Part shown: positions 21,687 through 31,660 of the stretch, in pieces
How the letters are laid out: every line of letters starts with the position of its first letter
Position numbering within the stretch: position 1 is the first letter of the stretch
Assembly (NCBI RefSeq): GCF_963678635.1
Contig: NC_087068.1
Location: 46,205,785-46,269,784, forward strand
Reading direction: 5' to 3'
Length of the DNA: 64,000 bases
Origin: Symsagittifera roscoffensis
Lineage: Eukaryota > Xenacoelomorpha > Acoela > Convolutidae
Notes under the pieces: model-generated
Database searches by the model: none
Seen by the model: only the letters and a program-made list of their open reading frames with translations
Told to the model about the DNA's origin: nothing
Translations under genes and position numbers: made by a program

Positions 21687-23509
21687 TAATTAAAAAACGG
21701 TGTTTTAGGAGATCTTCGACAAACAACAACTCTGGAAAACTATCCTCAATTGTCAACAGCAAAGAAGGCAGCTCAATCAACCCAAATGTCACAGCTATGC
21801 ACTCTATAACCGACGGGGAATACTCACACGACAAGCAAATTTCACCTTCGCCTTCGCCTTTTGCTAGTGAGTTATCTGAACATAACAACTTACGCGACAG
21901 CGGAATAATGCCTCACTTGCCTTCAAACGTACCCGTAGTTACATCATACGACCCTTCGGCTAACAGAACCGACCGAGACAGTATGCAGAATGAAAACATA
22001 CGAGATAGTGCAATCATGCCTCAGTTACCTTCTAACGTGCCGATGGTTAATTCGTTCGACACCTCAATTGGCCGAGTAGGACGCGATAGTTACAGGACAA
22101 CAGGTCGCGAGAGTTTACAAATGTCGAGAAATGCAGTTATGGCCCAGAACTCGGTCGTCGGGGAAATAGAAGAAATCGGCGAGTCGCAAAATGGAGAGAG
22201 CATGGCGACTAACGTTTCAAAGTCAAAAGAAGCCGCGGGATCAAACGTAACCCTAGCGCCTTCGAAAGATTTCCAAACTTCCGAAGCTCTTCTAAACGCA
22301 AGTCTAATCAGCAAAGGTGGTCGTTCCGTTGTTAGCTCTAATCAAGTTACTCCAAATTTGACAAAAACGAGCTCAAACCAAGCCGCCGCCGCGACTTCAA
22401 AGCCTAATATGGGTTCGGGTTCCAGTGGTCACGAAGCCGACGACAAATTCTCCGAACGAAGAAATGATAAGCTTTCTGAATTTTCTGTAGATTCAAACCG
22501 TAACTGGACGCCGAAGTTCTCGATTGACGAACGAGAGCCGAACGTAGTCGGGGCAAAAGGTACTGCTTATCTTTCTCAGAGGGCGCAGCCAACCCGAGAC
22601 GAAAGCCGAGGTCGCGGTAAGCGAAAAGAGTCGGCTGCACGACAAAGTACAACTTTTACAACTGTCATGGGAAATGTGGAAGGACGCGAAGTCTCAGAGC
22701 CGGTATCCATCGCCATGATCATGGAACCAGACTTAGCTCAAGACCAGCAATTAGCCCCGGTTATGTCCCTCGAATTAGACAAAAGCAGTCCTGTTGAAGC
22801 GAATATTGTTCACACAATATCACCTATTCCATCATCATCTTCGGCTATAAAGCTTGATGACAAAAAGATCAGTTTGCCTGCTGATAATTCCAAAAAAGAT
22901 GATGTTCCGACAAAAAACAACTTAAATACAGGGCCGAGTACAAGTTTAGGCAATCCACAGCACTTTTCGCTCCAAACTGGTTCAAGTGCGGATCAAAGTT
23001 TGGGCGCCGATAATTTGAAAGAAGATTCAAATGTTTCAAAACCAAAAAAACTCAGGAAAAAAGGCACAAAAAATTACCATCGAGGTTCTAAAACATGGAC
23101 AAGCGACGGAAGTTCTGACACGCCACAAACACAACATACAGATGACAGTGATTGTCACTTAGTCGGGAGTGATCAAGTTTTGGGTTCCGACTTTTCGTGT
23201 GCGGCTACCAACGAGACCCCCATTGAACCCTCGACTGCTAATCGAACAGGCGACTTTTGCTCACCCAAGTACCACGACAACCTTCCTGCGTTTTCATTCG
23301 CGACCGACATCAATAATGATATGAGGAATATTCATAACTTGGACACGGAGTTTTCAAGGTCAGTTGAGGTTTATCAGGAGCATAATGGAATGGGACCCCT
23401 GCATGATATGATGAACTCGAGTCAGTTCCGAATGGGCGTTGCGATCACGTGCGCTGTAACTGGTGCTGTTATACTGTACTGTCTTATAGTGAGAAGAAGA
23501 GAAAGATGA
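21687..23509 (+). CDS. Last exon of the tail-anchored, disordered protein gene
   Basis: Acceptor TTATAG at 21686 (or TTGAG at 21680, which adds two codons) joins in phase 1 to exon 3. An acceptor at 21708 (GTTTTAG) would be the wrong phase for that donor. From the Met at 21797 there are 570 codons. Near residues 30-52 and 67-88 of that stretch a motif of the type RDS.IMP.LPSNVP.V.S.D occurs twice. The middle is Ser/Asn/Thr/Lys-rich, low-complexity and probably disordered, with a basic patch RGRGKRKES and another KPKKLRKKGTKN. The last 26 residues, MGVAITCAVTGAVILYCLIV then RRRER, form one membrane helix with a short basic tail, so the protein looks tail-anchored (ER or outer mitochondrial membrane) with the bulk in the cytosol. 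I recognise no family. Full protein about 816 residues. Confidence 0.75.
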
Positions 23510-23702
23510 AAATATTAAAACAATTCAAGTTTTGCTTCGAGGATATTTGTTGTTCAGCTATGACACCGACAGAGAAATTTTTTGAAGATGTGAACAAAAA
23601 CTTGCAGGAAAATAACATTTGAAAAGTTGGAACGTTTTTTTAGAATTTAATATTAATGCCAGCTGCAAATGATAACTACAGTTGTTGTAGCAAATGTGCA
23701 TG
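23510..23702. other. Short space between convergent genes
   Basis: 193 bp separate the stop codons of the two convergent genes. No standard AATAAA is seen close to either stop; TTAATATTAATG at about 23648 is the nearest AT-rich candidate. The 3' UTRs probably overlap. Confidence 0.5.
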
Positions 23703-23959
23703 TTAATTTTCCTCAACTACAGGGAGCACTTTTCTTGCTTTCTTTAGAGTCAGTTTCTTGTCGGGTTTCTGAAACTCCTCCATGAAATCTTCTTTCGTCC
23801 ATTCAAATTCTTCTTTTTCTCGTTTAGTTTCGTTGTGCTTCATCTGGAGTTTTAGAATGTGGTAGTTGAAGTTGATATTCATTCTGTTGCAGAGATCTTT
23901 GTCAATAATGAACTCGTCGCTAAACGGCGTCGCCGAAATCTTCACAGGTTTATTTAGAC
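23703..23959 (-). CDS. Galactose-3-O-sulfotransferase, last exon
   Basis: Read on the minus strand, the acceptor CCTCTAG (to 23960) is followed by two bases that complete GGT (Gly) with the first exon, then LNKPVKISATPFSDEFIIDK and a Lys/Glu-rich tail ending VLPVVEEN and TAA. The phase is exact: the two exons total 1386 nt from the ATG, a multiple of three, for 461 residues, a usual size for the GAL3ST family. The helical, charged C-terminus after the catalytic domain is also normal for the family. Confidence 0.85.
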
Positions 23960-24308
23960 CTAGAGGAAAAGGTTTTGAATTTAGTTTTGAAACAAAACAA
24001 AAGACCGGAAACAAAATGGGCTACTTTTTTTTTAAGATTGAACGGGTTCAAAACTGATTTCGGAAACGCAATGGTTTGCAATTCTCTAGTTGTTTTGCTT
24101 TTTCGAAAACGATCTGCTCAAGAACGTCTTTGATAAATCTAACCTGTTAATAATTTGGAAAATTAATCATCAAACTGCGAGATCTTTCTTGTTTTTTCAA
24201 GGTTTTTCAGAAGTATTAAAATTAGCTTTTCCCGAAAAAAAAAGAAAAAACTTATCAAATTTAACCTATCTCAATATCTCAAATCAATTTTGTCAACACT
24301 GCTCTTAC

Positions 24309-25437
24309 CTTTCGGCTTTTTGCAGTAGTTCAGCACTATCTCTCGAATCCTCTTATACGTTTTCACTTCTTCGTAAAAATAAGACTGCACTGCGACTCGT
24401 TTCCAGAAAACTTTCAGAAGAGTCTCGTAGAACACATAATCTTCTGAGCTCCATTTTCTGTACAGCTTTTCACGTTGTTTTTGCATATCTTCACTCGATT
24501 TATCAAGCACTAAGTTTTTATATTGCGACTTGTTTTTCGACATGAACAAAACATCACGCATTGTCCAGCAAAGTTTTCTCTTCAACAAAATCAGACTTTC
24601 ATCCAAAAAATCAGCAACCAAAATAAGAGAGAACTTTTTTCTAATGAACTGAATAAAATCTTCGAGTGGTTTCTTCATCTCTTTTGTGTATCCAAAGTCC
24701 AAAAGCATTGGGTTTTGAAACATAATGTTTTGAGGCGCAAAATACTCGTAATACACTTGCGGATTTTGAAGAAAATCGTCAAAAACTGTTTCGTTTTTAG
24801 AGTGGAAGTCTTTTACAATTCTTGTTCCGATACGGAAATAATTAAACACAGATATAAATTGATCAAGCGGGTTTCTAATGATGCCAATTAAGTGACGGTC
24901 GGGTTCTAAAAGTTCGTCCCAAAGATTAGGCGAATACATATGGTGCAAGGCTTGCATGTCATAACGTTTCGATTTTTTTAGCGAGGGTAGAAAGAAATCT
25001 CGACCTATAGGTCTCGGCCAGCCTATATTCCAGCTTTCTATTTGGGCTGGTAAAATAACTTGTAAATTCTGCTCGTCTGCAATTCGTAAAAACAATCCAG
25101 CGACTGTATCGCTGGCGCATTTGTGCGTTTTGACGAACCCGATGTGATAGTGCGGCTCTGAAGTGCATTTTTTGAAATCGGCAACTAGCGAGTAATTAAT
25201 ACGACTGTTTTCTAAATTTATAGCGTCTGTAAAACAAGGAATCTTTTTGAGCTCATTTTGAGAAAAAAATTCTCGCTCGTCATTATACACTGAATTCGAA
25301 TCCAAAGTTAAGACTGTCAGGTAATTTATGAACAAATTGCTGATAACTACTGATAGAAATAGGAAAATAGCGACGGATAATGCGATAAATGCATTAAATT
25401 TGCTGTTGCTAGGCTTTACACCTTTGCGCGGGCTCAT
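24309..25437 (-). CDS. Galactose-3-O-sulfotransferase, first coding exon
   Basis: Transfers sulfate from PAPS to the 3-OH of galactose on glycolipids or glycans in the Golgi. The start is the ATG at 25437 (MSPRKGV). A cytosolic tail is followed by one membrane helix at about residues 15-43 (FNAFIALSVAIFLFLSVVIS), giving type II topology. Residues 102-111, VKTHKCASDT, are the 5'-phosphosulfate loop of the family (usually KTHKCASST). Residues 187-198, IRNPLDQFISVF, are the 3'-phosphate site with its Arg and Ser. Further family blocks are WPRPIGRDF and ALHHMYSPNLWDELL. The exon ends at AAAG|GTAAGA, an excellent donor, phase 1. Galactosylceramide sulfotransferase and other GAL3ST members cannot be told apart by eye. 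An acceptor-like TTTTTTTCACTTAG ends 4 bases before the ATG, so a leader intron or spliced leader is likely. Confidence 0.9.
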
Positions 25438-25456
25438 TAATCTAAGTGAAAAAAAA
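25428..25456 (-). promoter_or_regulatory. Acceptor site just upstream of the sulfotransferase ATG
   Basis: Minus-strand CATTTTTTTTCACTTAG|ATTAATG: a run of T, then CAC, then AG four bases before the start codon. This is either the 3' end of a leader intron or a spliced-leader trans-splice acceptor. No upstream coding exon with matching phase is needed. Confidence 0.6.
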
Positions 25457-27087
25457 TGTCTTTCAAATTTATTCAAGAGAATTTATTTCCAACAAAAATC
25501 AAGTTAAAATTTCAACTCAAACATTTTAAATTAATATTAATATGAAAAAAAAAAATTGTAACAGCAAGATATGAGAGTATTGTATCTGAAAATTGTGTAT
25601 ATGTATATCTAAAATTGCCTTCACAAACTACAAGCTGACACCTTTATATATTAGTAGGAGACCGAAGCTTCACCAAAGTATCAGTTCAGATATAAGCAAA
25701 TTCTTTCTGAGATTTCGTTGCTTTTTACCACTAATTTGTGTCATTTTTGAAGAGAGTGACAGAATATTTATTCAAAGAATGGTATAATTCATTCAGTCCA
25801 ACTCCGAACTTTTATCGCTTTTAGACTGAATTTTTAAACCAACTCAAAGATATCAATGTCGCGAGCTCAAACTCAATAATTGTTTCATGAAAATTGGTTG
25901 ATTTTCATAAAGTTTAGGGGTTTCAAAACTGCCAAACCGTTTTGTGATAATTCAATTCCTGCTTTTGACCAGTTTTTTTTTTCAACGAGTAGCGTAAACG
26001 CCCAATTAAGCTGACTCAGAAAAAAAATATTATTTGGAGGCAAATCAACTCTTCCTAAGAACGAATGACTGAATGAGAAGCAAATCACTAGGTTTTTGAC
26101 TTTTTCTCAAGTAAAGATATTTTTTTAAAACCTTAACTTTCAATTATTTAAATCTCAACTTTTTTTAAATTATCAGAATCAAACGCTGCTTGAATTTCTT
26201 AAAAGATTTTTTTCTCGTACCGAACAAACGCTTCTTATATGGAAACTTTATAGAAATAATCAAATCTAAATTTCTGTGTTTTCGTTATAGAAACTATTTA
26301 TTTTTCATCTGAAATTAGAAATGACAATTTTTTAAGAAAATAACCCAAAATCAGTTTACTGTACATTGGCACCGATATAATTGAGTGTTTTAAATGTTTT
26401 CAGTAGACTAAGTCAAAACAAATTTAGTTTTCCTTATATTGTTACAAATATTTTAAATATATTTTTTCCCAATTCTATTTTCCCAATTCTATAAAACTCC
26501 CTTTACCCTGTTTCATGTGTTTAAGATAATTAACCCCAGACAAATTCAGACCACTTATACCACCGCTAATTTAACCTTCAAATAGTAGTAGTAGTTTGAA
26601 TCGATCACTCGCTGGAGGGGGGAGGCTGGTGAGCTGGATACGGAAAAGAGCAGGAGCAATTATAAAATGTTCCTTTTTCTAGAATGTTCCCAAATCTCTA
26701 GTAGTATATTAGTATGCAAATAGTACACTTTGATGGGGGGGGGGGTTGTCTTACATGAATGACCATTAGTTATAGATCATAACTGTCGTCATGTCTTATA
26801 TAACATCCACTAGTAGCCATGTAATATTCTTAATTGTCACCATGTATTGAGTTTCAATTTATAGTCCCCAAGTAATCTGCAATGGTTTCTCACCAAGTAA
26901 TTTATCAATTTAACTAAAAAGTCAGATTGTAGGAAATTTACAATTGACACTGCAGTTTGGCTTAATTTGAGCTGAGCTATCTGCACTCTTCCAACCTTTC
27001 TTTTCTTGCTGACAGACGTTTTAGACACAAAAAAAGAATTAGTACGCAATAATCTATAAATTGAATTGTATTTGAAATTGAACCAAG
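25457..27087. other. Non-coding stretch beyond the sulfotransferase
   Basis: No gene supported. AT-rich with many stops on both strands. G-rich pieces at about 26617 and 26735 resemble ends of the G-tract element (ATACGGAAAAGAGCAGG at about 26638). Confidence 0.55.
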
Positions 27088-27474
27088 TTAAGTAAAAATT
27101 ATTTGATGAGAAAGCATATGCGTCAAGAAACGTTTCAAAACATCATCATTAACGTATACAAAACCCAAAGCATCACCTTTAAAATTTGTACTAAAAACCA
27201 AATGTGCAATATAAATACAGAAAGAACCACACATGGTAGACTTAGAGTTTTGCATTGGAACTCCTGTCATTAGTTCTATGACTTGATTCTCGTTTATCCC
27301 TTGGTAGATGTTGCTGTGTTTAAAGAAAGGGGGAGACCGAGAGAATCTGCGAAGTATAAAAAAACTTTATCGGGGTCATATCAGAGTCTTGTGTATTTTC
27401 TTTCTGTTTTTGTGTATGAAAATGTCAAAACTTGTACCTAACTTATGACTATAAAATTGAAGATACAACAAAAT
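27088..27474 (-). pseudogene. Polinton-like adenain-type protease, duplicated 3' part
   Basis: Minus-strand fragment with VPMQNSKSTMCGSFCIY, i.e. the Gln of the oxyanion hole and the Cys nucleophile in the spacing Q...S..CG.(Y/F)C of Ulp1/adenain-like cysteine proteases, then DALGFVYVNDDVLKRFL. The upstream part of the enzyme is not complete here. It repeats, with divergence, the 3' half of the protease at 27779-28197 (offset about 650 bp). Decayed; described only. Confidence 0.6.
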
Positions 27475-27479
27475 TTTTT

Positions 27480-27573
27480 GGGGCCTGAATAGAGGAAAAC
27501 GCACGGCGCCTGACTCTTAGCCGAAAGGCGGCATTTTGCAATCCGTGCGGAAACGGTACTGAAAGGAGGCCCC
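27480..27573. ncRNA. GC-rich 94-nt block with nested stems (unidentified)
   Basis: An isolated GC-rich block in AT-rich DNA. GGGGCCT (27480-27486) pairs perfectly with AGGCCCC (27567-27573). Inside, CGCACGG (27500-27506) pairs perfectly with CCGTGCG (27543-27549). Directly stacked on that, CGCC (27507-27510) can pair with GGCG (27527-27530), or GCC-GAAA-GGC (27520-27529) can form a small tetraloop hairpin. It lacks a T-loop or anticodon arm, so it is not a normal tRNA. It could be a structured RNA, a ribozyme-like piece or a small foldback insertion. Strand unknown. Confidence 0.35.
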
Positions 27574-27778
27574 AGTTGCTGGTATGGTGATATCCCCCTT
27601 AGATCGATTTTGAATTTTTACTTTGATAGTAGCCTAACTTCTCGGATTATTGCTATTCAGTTAACAATTGGGTAAAAATGACAATTGCTAAAAGAATGCA
27701 GTTTTCAAATTAAATTGAAAGAAGTATAAGAAAGCCATCTTAAATAGTTAGTTAATGGGAAAGCATGTGAGCAAGAAA

Positions 27779-28197
27779 ATGTTTCAAAACATGATCATTA
27801 ATGAAAACCAAAATCGAAGGCGTCACCATTAAAAATTTTATCATAATTCAAATGTGCAAGCAAATACAAACTGAACCGCACATGGTAGAGTTTGAGTCTT
27901 GCATGGGAAAAATTGTCTTCAATTTATTGACCTGATGAAAATTCTCGTTCAACCGTTTATATTGATTGGTGAATCGCCAAAGAGAAGGACCGAGAGGAAC
28001 AGCAAAATATAAAACATATCTTCTGTTGCATATCACTATCCAATGTGTCACGGGGAATCTGATTTTGAAGTTTTTACAATGATAAAGATATTGCTTGGGA
28101 TGTGAGATGGAAAACTGTCGGCTGCAAACAGTCCAAGAAACTTATATTTCAGATGTTTACACTTCTGAATGAGATCCTGCAACTGGATTTCATCCAT
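27779..28197 (-). pseudogene. Polinton-like adenain-type cysteine protease
   Basis: On the minus strand a Met at 28197 opens MDEIQLQDLIQKCKHLKYKF and LGLFAADSFPSHIP, the N-terminal pattern of proteases in Polinton/Maverick-like elements. It is then broken near the expected P.HW histidine region (stop at about 28044). The Cys region recurs at about 27900 (MQDSNSTMCGS). In virus-like elements of this type the enzyme matures capsid proteins. Its start lies a few bases from the end of the capsid frame at 28190, a tight, operon-like packing. Frameshifts and stops make it non-functional. Confidence 0.6.
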
Positions 28198-29515
28198 TTT
28201 CAGACTTTCGAAACTGAAAAGACGTTCTTTGAAATTCTGCGTCGTTTTTGATAAAAACATTGGATGAAGGTATACCCGAAACAAAAATTTCGATGTTTGC
28301 TATCAAAGAGTTCGAGAATTGAGTATCGAGTGAAACCGAGCAGTTAGTAAGTTCTGGATGCAAGAAGTCGTGAGCTGTCTGCCATGTGCTAGTGAGATCA
28401 AAACACAAAGGGAAGTGGTGCTGGTAGATATCCAGAGTGATTACCAGCCCTCAGTGCAACAAACCAAGTGCTGATAGTGTTGAAGAAGAGACATTTATGA
28501 TCTTGTGTACTAATTGGTGTACTTGCTTTTGGCAAACACTTCCGTCTTGAAGTAATCTTCTGCAGTCAAAACATTTGATAAAGAAAAACATTCGTTCGAT
28601 TTGTTCCAAAAAATGCATTTTTTGCGTTCACTGTTAATCTAATGAGTTGTCTTACCGGTTCAGGAGCAAAAATATCTTCATGTTGCCAGCTGAACTGACC
28701 AGTTATTGGAAGAAGAATTTTGGTAAGTTTTTCTTGATATGATTAGTTCACAAGAATTTTGATCAAAGTTGATTCCATAGCAGAGAGCACATGGTCGGTC
28801 ACAGTCATTTTTCTAACACAGGTTCGGTTCGAGTATTTGCAGCTTTTAATGCTTCGCAGCCATTCAGATATATTGAGAAAGTCTTCATGTGATCGTCTGT
28901 AGGAAAGTCTGAGGGTAACACTGTGCAACAAATGCGTGTCAAAGCTTAAAAATCAACTCCAGTGGGTCCATAGAACCAAATTTTCTTCGATTCGGGAACC
29001 AGTTCTCGCTGAGTTGTTAAACCAGCTGCGCCTATCGCAGCAGGATCGTTTTCAAAACGATAACACCAAAACTTGAGACACGAGTCCTTGGCTCCTTTGG
29101 AGTTAGAAAATTGTGTTCCATTAAATCTTTATGCGCAAAATTACTACTGGCATTTGAGATTTTGAGTCCATTAGCAGAGAGGTTAAAGTCAGAGAAAAGG
29201 TAATACAGAGAGTTGCTTACGGGGACGGTTAGTCAGACACATAAGGATCAGTGTTGTTGTATTCTAGATCAACTCCTTTTGCTTTGCTTGTGTTATTTTA
29301 AACCGTATTTTCAAATGGATTTTTTTCAGTTTAATAACTTTGTTACGGTCACCGGTGATTTCAATTTCAAGCATTGGTCCATTAGGTGAAAAGACCCGTC
29401 CAATTTTTTAATCGAAAATGTTTTCAAAAGTAATCAAAAGAGGTTGCTTTTCCAACAAATCCAGAGAGCTAGGGATAGCGTCATTGGACAAAAAGCTAGC
29501 AAGAATTTTTAGCTT
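28190..29515 (-). pseudogene. Polinton-like major capsid protein relic
   Basis: Several minus-strand fragments in the right order match the C. elegans F54H12.2-type family, regarded as the double-jelly-roll major capsid protein of Polinton/Maverick elements. An N-terminal piece at about 29515-29380 is followed by PAAIGAAGLTTQRELVPESK (about 29040), then the blocks VTLRLSYRRSHEDF and RKMTVTDHVLSAMES (28750-28920), then a C-terminal block with FDLTSTWQTAHDFLHPELTN (about 28400) and ANIEIFVSG. At least four frameshifts or stops interrupt the frame, so it encodes nothing now. It is annotated from remembered family features, and a profile search would settle it. Confidence 0.6.
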
Positions 29516-29551
29516 TGAGAAAAAATCAGCTTGATTTCTGGCTGGTCTGCT

Positions 29552-29905
29552 TTATCTTCGAAAGGTTGTTTTATTTTTTCGAGCTCCTTTAGACTTCTTT
29601 ATTCGTAATTCATTCATTGGGGTCTTTCGTTGACGTCGACAACAACCGAGTTGTTTTCTTGCAGTTTTTTGTTTGAGTGTTTTCAAGGCTTGCTCAGGAA
29701 ACTCCTTTTTCATAGCAATATCAATCAGTTCAGGCTCTGCACTCATCAAAATTTCTTTGCCCATTTTTGCAGCGGGTAGAATCAGCCGTCATGCAAACGG
29801 TATAGAAACACGACCATTACCAGCAACCCAAGCGCCAAATCCACTGCCGCGTTGTCGGTAGTGTCCAGAGAAATGAGGAAAGGAAGCTTGCTTTGCATAA
29901 TACTG
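29552..29905 (-). pseudogene. Small glycine-rich/basic structural protein relic
   Basis: The minus-strand pieces HFSGHYRQRGSGFGAWVAG and, after one stop, LPAAKMGKEILMSAEPELID then EQALKTLKQKTARKQLG and a Lys/Arg-rich tail. Small proteins with a Gly-rich start, an Ala/Lys-rich middle and a basic end occupy this position, between the other structural genes, in Polinton-like elements, where a DNA-condensing or minor structural role has been suggested. One stop separates the two parts. Confidence 0.5.
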
Positions 29906-30052
29906 TTTCATTGGTTTTTAATCAAAGCGCTAAATTTTCGACTCAACACAACTTTACCAGTTCCTGCAAAAGGCACTAGTCTTCCAGTTCCAGTGCGCAA
30001 CTGTACGGATTTTGATTGTACAGATTAAATGAAGAATTTTTTGAAGTCTAAA

Positions 30053-30757
30053 TTAGTAAAGTTTTTCGATGTTTGATTTCAATGCTGCATGCACTACTGT
30101 TTTTGATGCGTCTATTTGAATCAATGACACGTAGAGATAGAGCCTTCGCATCTCCGAGAGTTTGGTTTTGAATAATGTCAAAATAGCCAAATTTAGACTT
30201 GTCCCACTGAATAAGTCATATGGGAAACGCGATTCGTACAGTTCGTTTCCCTCATAAGATGCATCCAAAGAGGGTATCATTTTGTAACCAATGTGATATT
30301 CACCGTTCTCATCAACTTTTGCATTGTAGACTAGCAGACTGGAGATTTGGGACTTGGGAATGAGATTTCTTCATTTGCGTTGATCCAAATGCGCATGCTA
30401 TCTCTGATTTCTTGAGGACTTGCATCAAAAAAAAAGTTCGTCTTTTAGTTTTGCTCTTATCTCATTGATCAATGGTTCTATAAAAGTGACTCTCCTGATT
30501 TGATGAAAACGTTTTCTCCATAAAAATGCTTGGAAATTGTATTCCGATTGCCAGCGTTGGATTTACTTGCTACTAGTTTGGATGCTCCGAATCACGTAAA
30601 TTCTTGATCAGTAACATTGTTTAATTTCGTTGGGAAAATTATTTCGGAGAGATCAACTCTCCAATCTCGGTCTAAAGCTATTGCCAAAAGTGTTGTCTGG
30701 GAAAAAATCCATTGATGCTGTTGAAATAAAACGTACAGTAAGCTCATCATTGCCCAT
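30053..30757 (-). pseudogene. Structural protein relic of the Polinton-like element
   Basis: Starts at a Met (30757) directly following, without an intervening stop, the integrase frame. It opens MGNDELTVRFISTASMDFFP then DNTFGNSF. After a one-base shift comes WRVDLSEIIFPTKLNNVTDQ, a stop, and further fragments including SPQEIRDSMRIWINANEE (about 30400) and LDASYEGNELYESRFPYDL (30270 downward). The pairing of an opening (F/Y)PDNT block with a downstream W.V.L.EI.(F/Y)P block is one I associate with proteins encoded next to integrases in animal Polinton-like elements. Decayed. Confidence 0.5.
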
Positions 30758-31660
30758 CTTCATCAAAATCTGTTTCGTTCCAATCAATTTAAGCTCTTTT
30801 TCATAAAATTTCCCGTTGATTTCTTCCTCCTCTGCATCAATGATACTGTATGTTGCACGGTTTACAGTAGGAATGGCAGTTATTTCAAAATACTGGTCTT
30901 TTGAAATCTGCTTGTAACCTTTTCTAAAGGGCAAAACATTTTTTGCAATTGGCACATAGTCACAAACATGAAACTTAGGTTTTTGTACCATTTTTGTTGA
31001 GCTGTTGGCAATTGTCGATAATAAAGCAGGCAAATAGTTTCGCGTGACCGTGTTTGGAGCTAACTTTGTTTCCCTATTCACAAGTGAGTTGATCGTTTGA
31101 ACAAAACTCTGTAACTTTTCAAAATACATAAATGTATGTCCATTGAAACTCCAAGTAATTCTAGATAATACTTTTGCGCGATCAAATGTTCTGTTCGGCA
31201 ATGCTGATTGTTTTCACTGTGAGTGTTATATTCGACGATTTCTCGTTTAGTATATAAATTTTTGATTTCTATTTTAAACTCTGTGCTTTGTCAACCCAAA
31301 ATTTGTTTTCGGTTGTTATGTTTTGATCATTTTTCTGAAAACTTCGGCTGTTTCTTTAGCATATTGGGCCTTCAGGGGTTCCACTTGTAAGTAGCGAGAT
31401 AGACAATCAATAGTAGCTGATAACTATTGTACCCTTCGGTTATTCCTGGCCATTATGTCCACATACGCCAAGTCAAGAGGCCAAAATTGTTGATATCGTT
31501 GAGATCACTTTCAGGTGAGGATAAAGTTTACAAAACAATCCGTATTATGAATTTGATGATTGAGATCACAGATTTTTAAAATTATTTTTTGGGGAGAGTT
31601 GATTAGCATTTTCTAATTTTTGTACGCTACCAAATGCAGCTGGACCTTTCGAGTAGAGTA
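30758..31660 (-). pseudogene. Polinton-type (F54H12.3-like) integrase relic
   Basis: On the minus strand the N-terminal side reads YSKGPAAFGSVQKL (about 31655), a stop, then DLAYVDIMARNN, a stop, then SATIDCLSRYLQVEPLKAQY and AKETAEVFRKMI. This is the retroviral-type integrase core with DLxxVD near the first catalytic Asp and IDxLSRY near the second. The uninterrupted C-terminal part (30758-31201) has LAPNTVTRNY, KPKFHVCDYVPI and INGKFYEKELK, the C-terminal domain pattern of the C. elegans F54H12.3-type integrases. The core is broken by several stops and frameshifts, so it is dead. Confidence 0.7.

Noticed and set aside
24090-24891. Plus-strand frames opposite the sulfotransferase
   Set aside because: Antisense shadows of a clearly recognisable coding exon and its intron.
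27480-27573. tRNA or 5S rRNA gene
   Set aside because: The 7-bp closing stem looks like an acceptor stem, but there is no T-loop (GTTCRA), no anticodon arm of normal geometry, and only weak word similarity to 5S or U2 on the other strand.
27480-27573. Hammerhead ribozyme
   Set aside because: CTGAATA is present where CTGANGA is required, and the GAAA does not lie in the correct place relative to a third stem.
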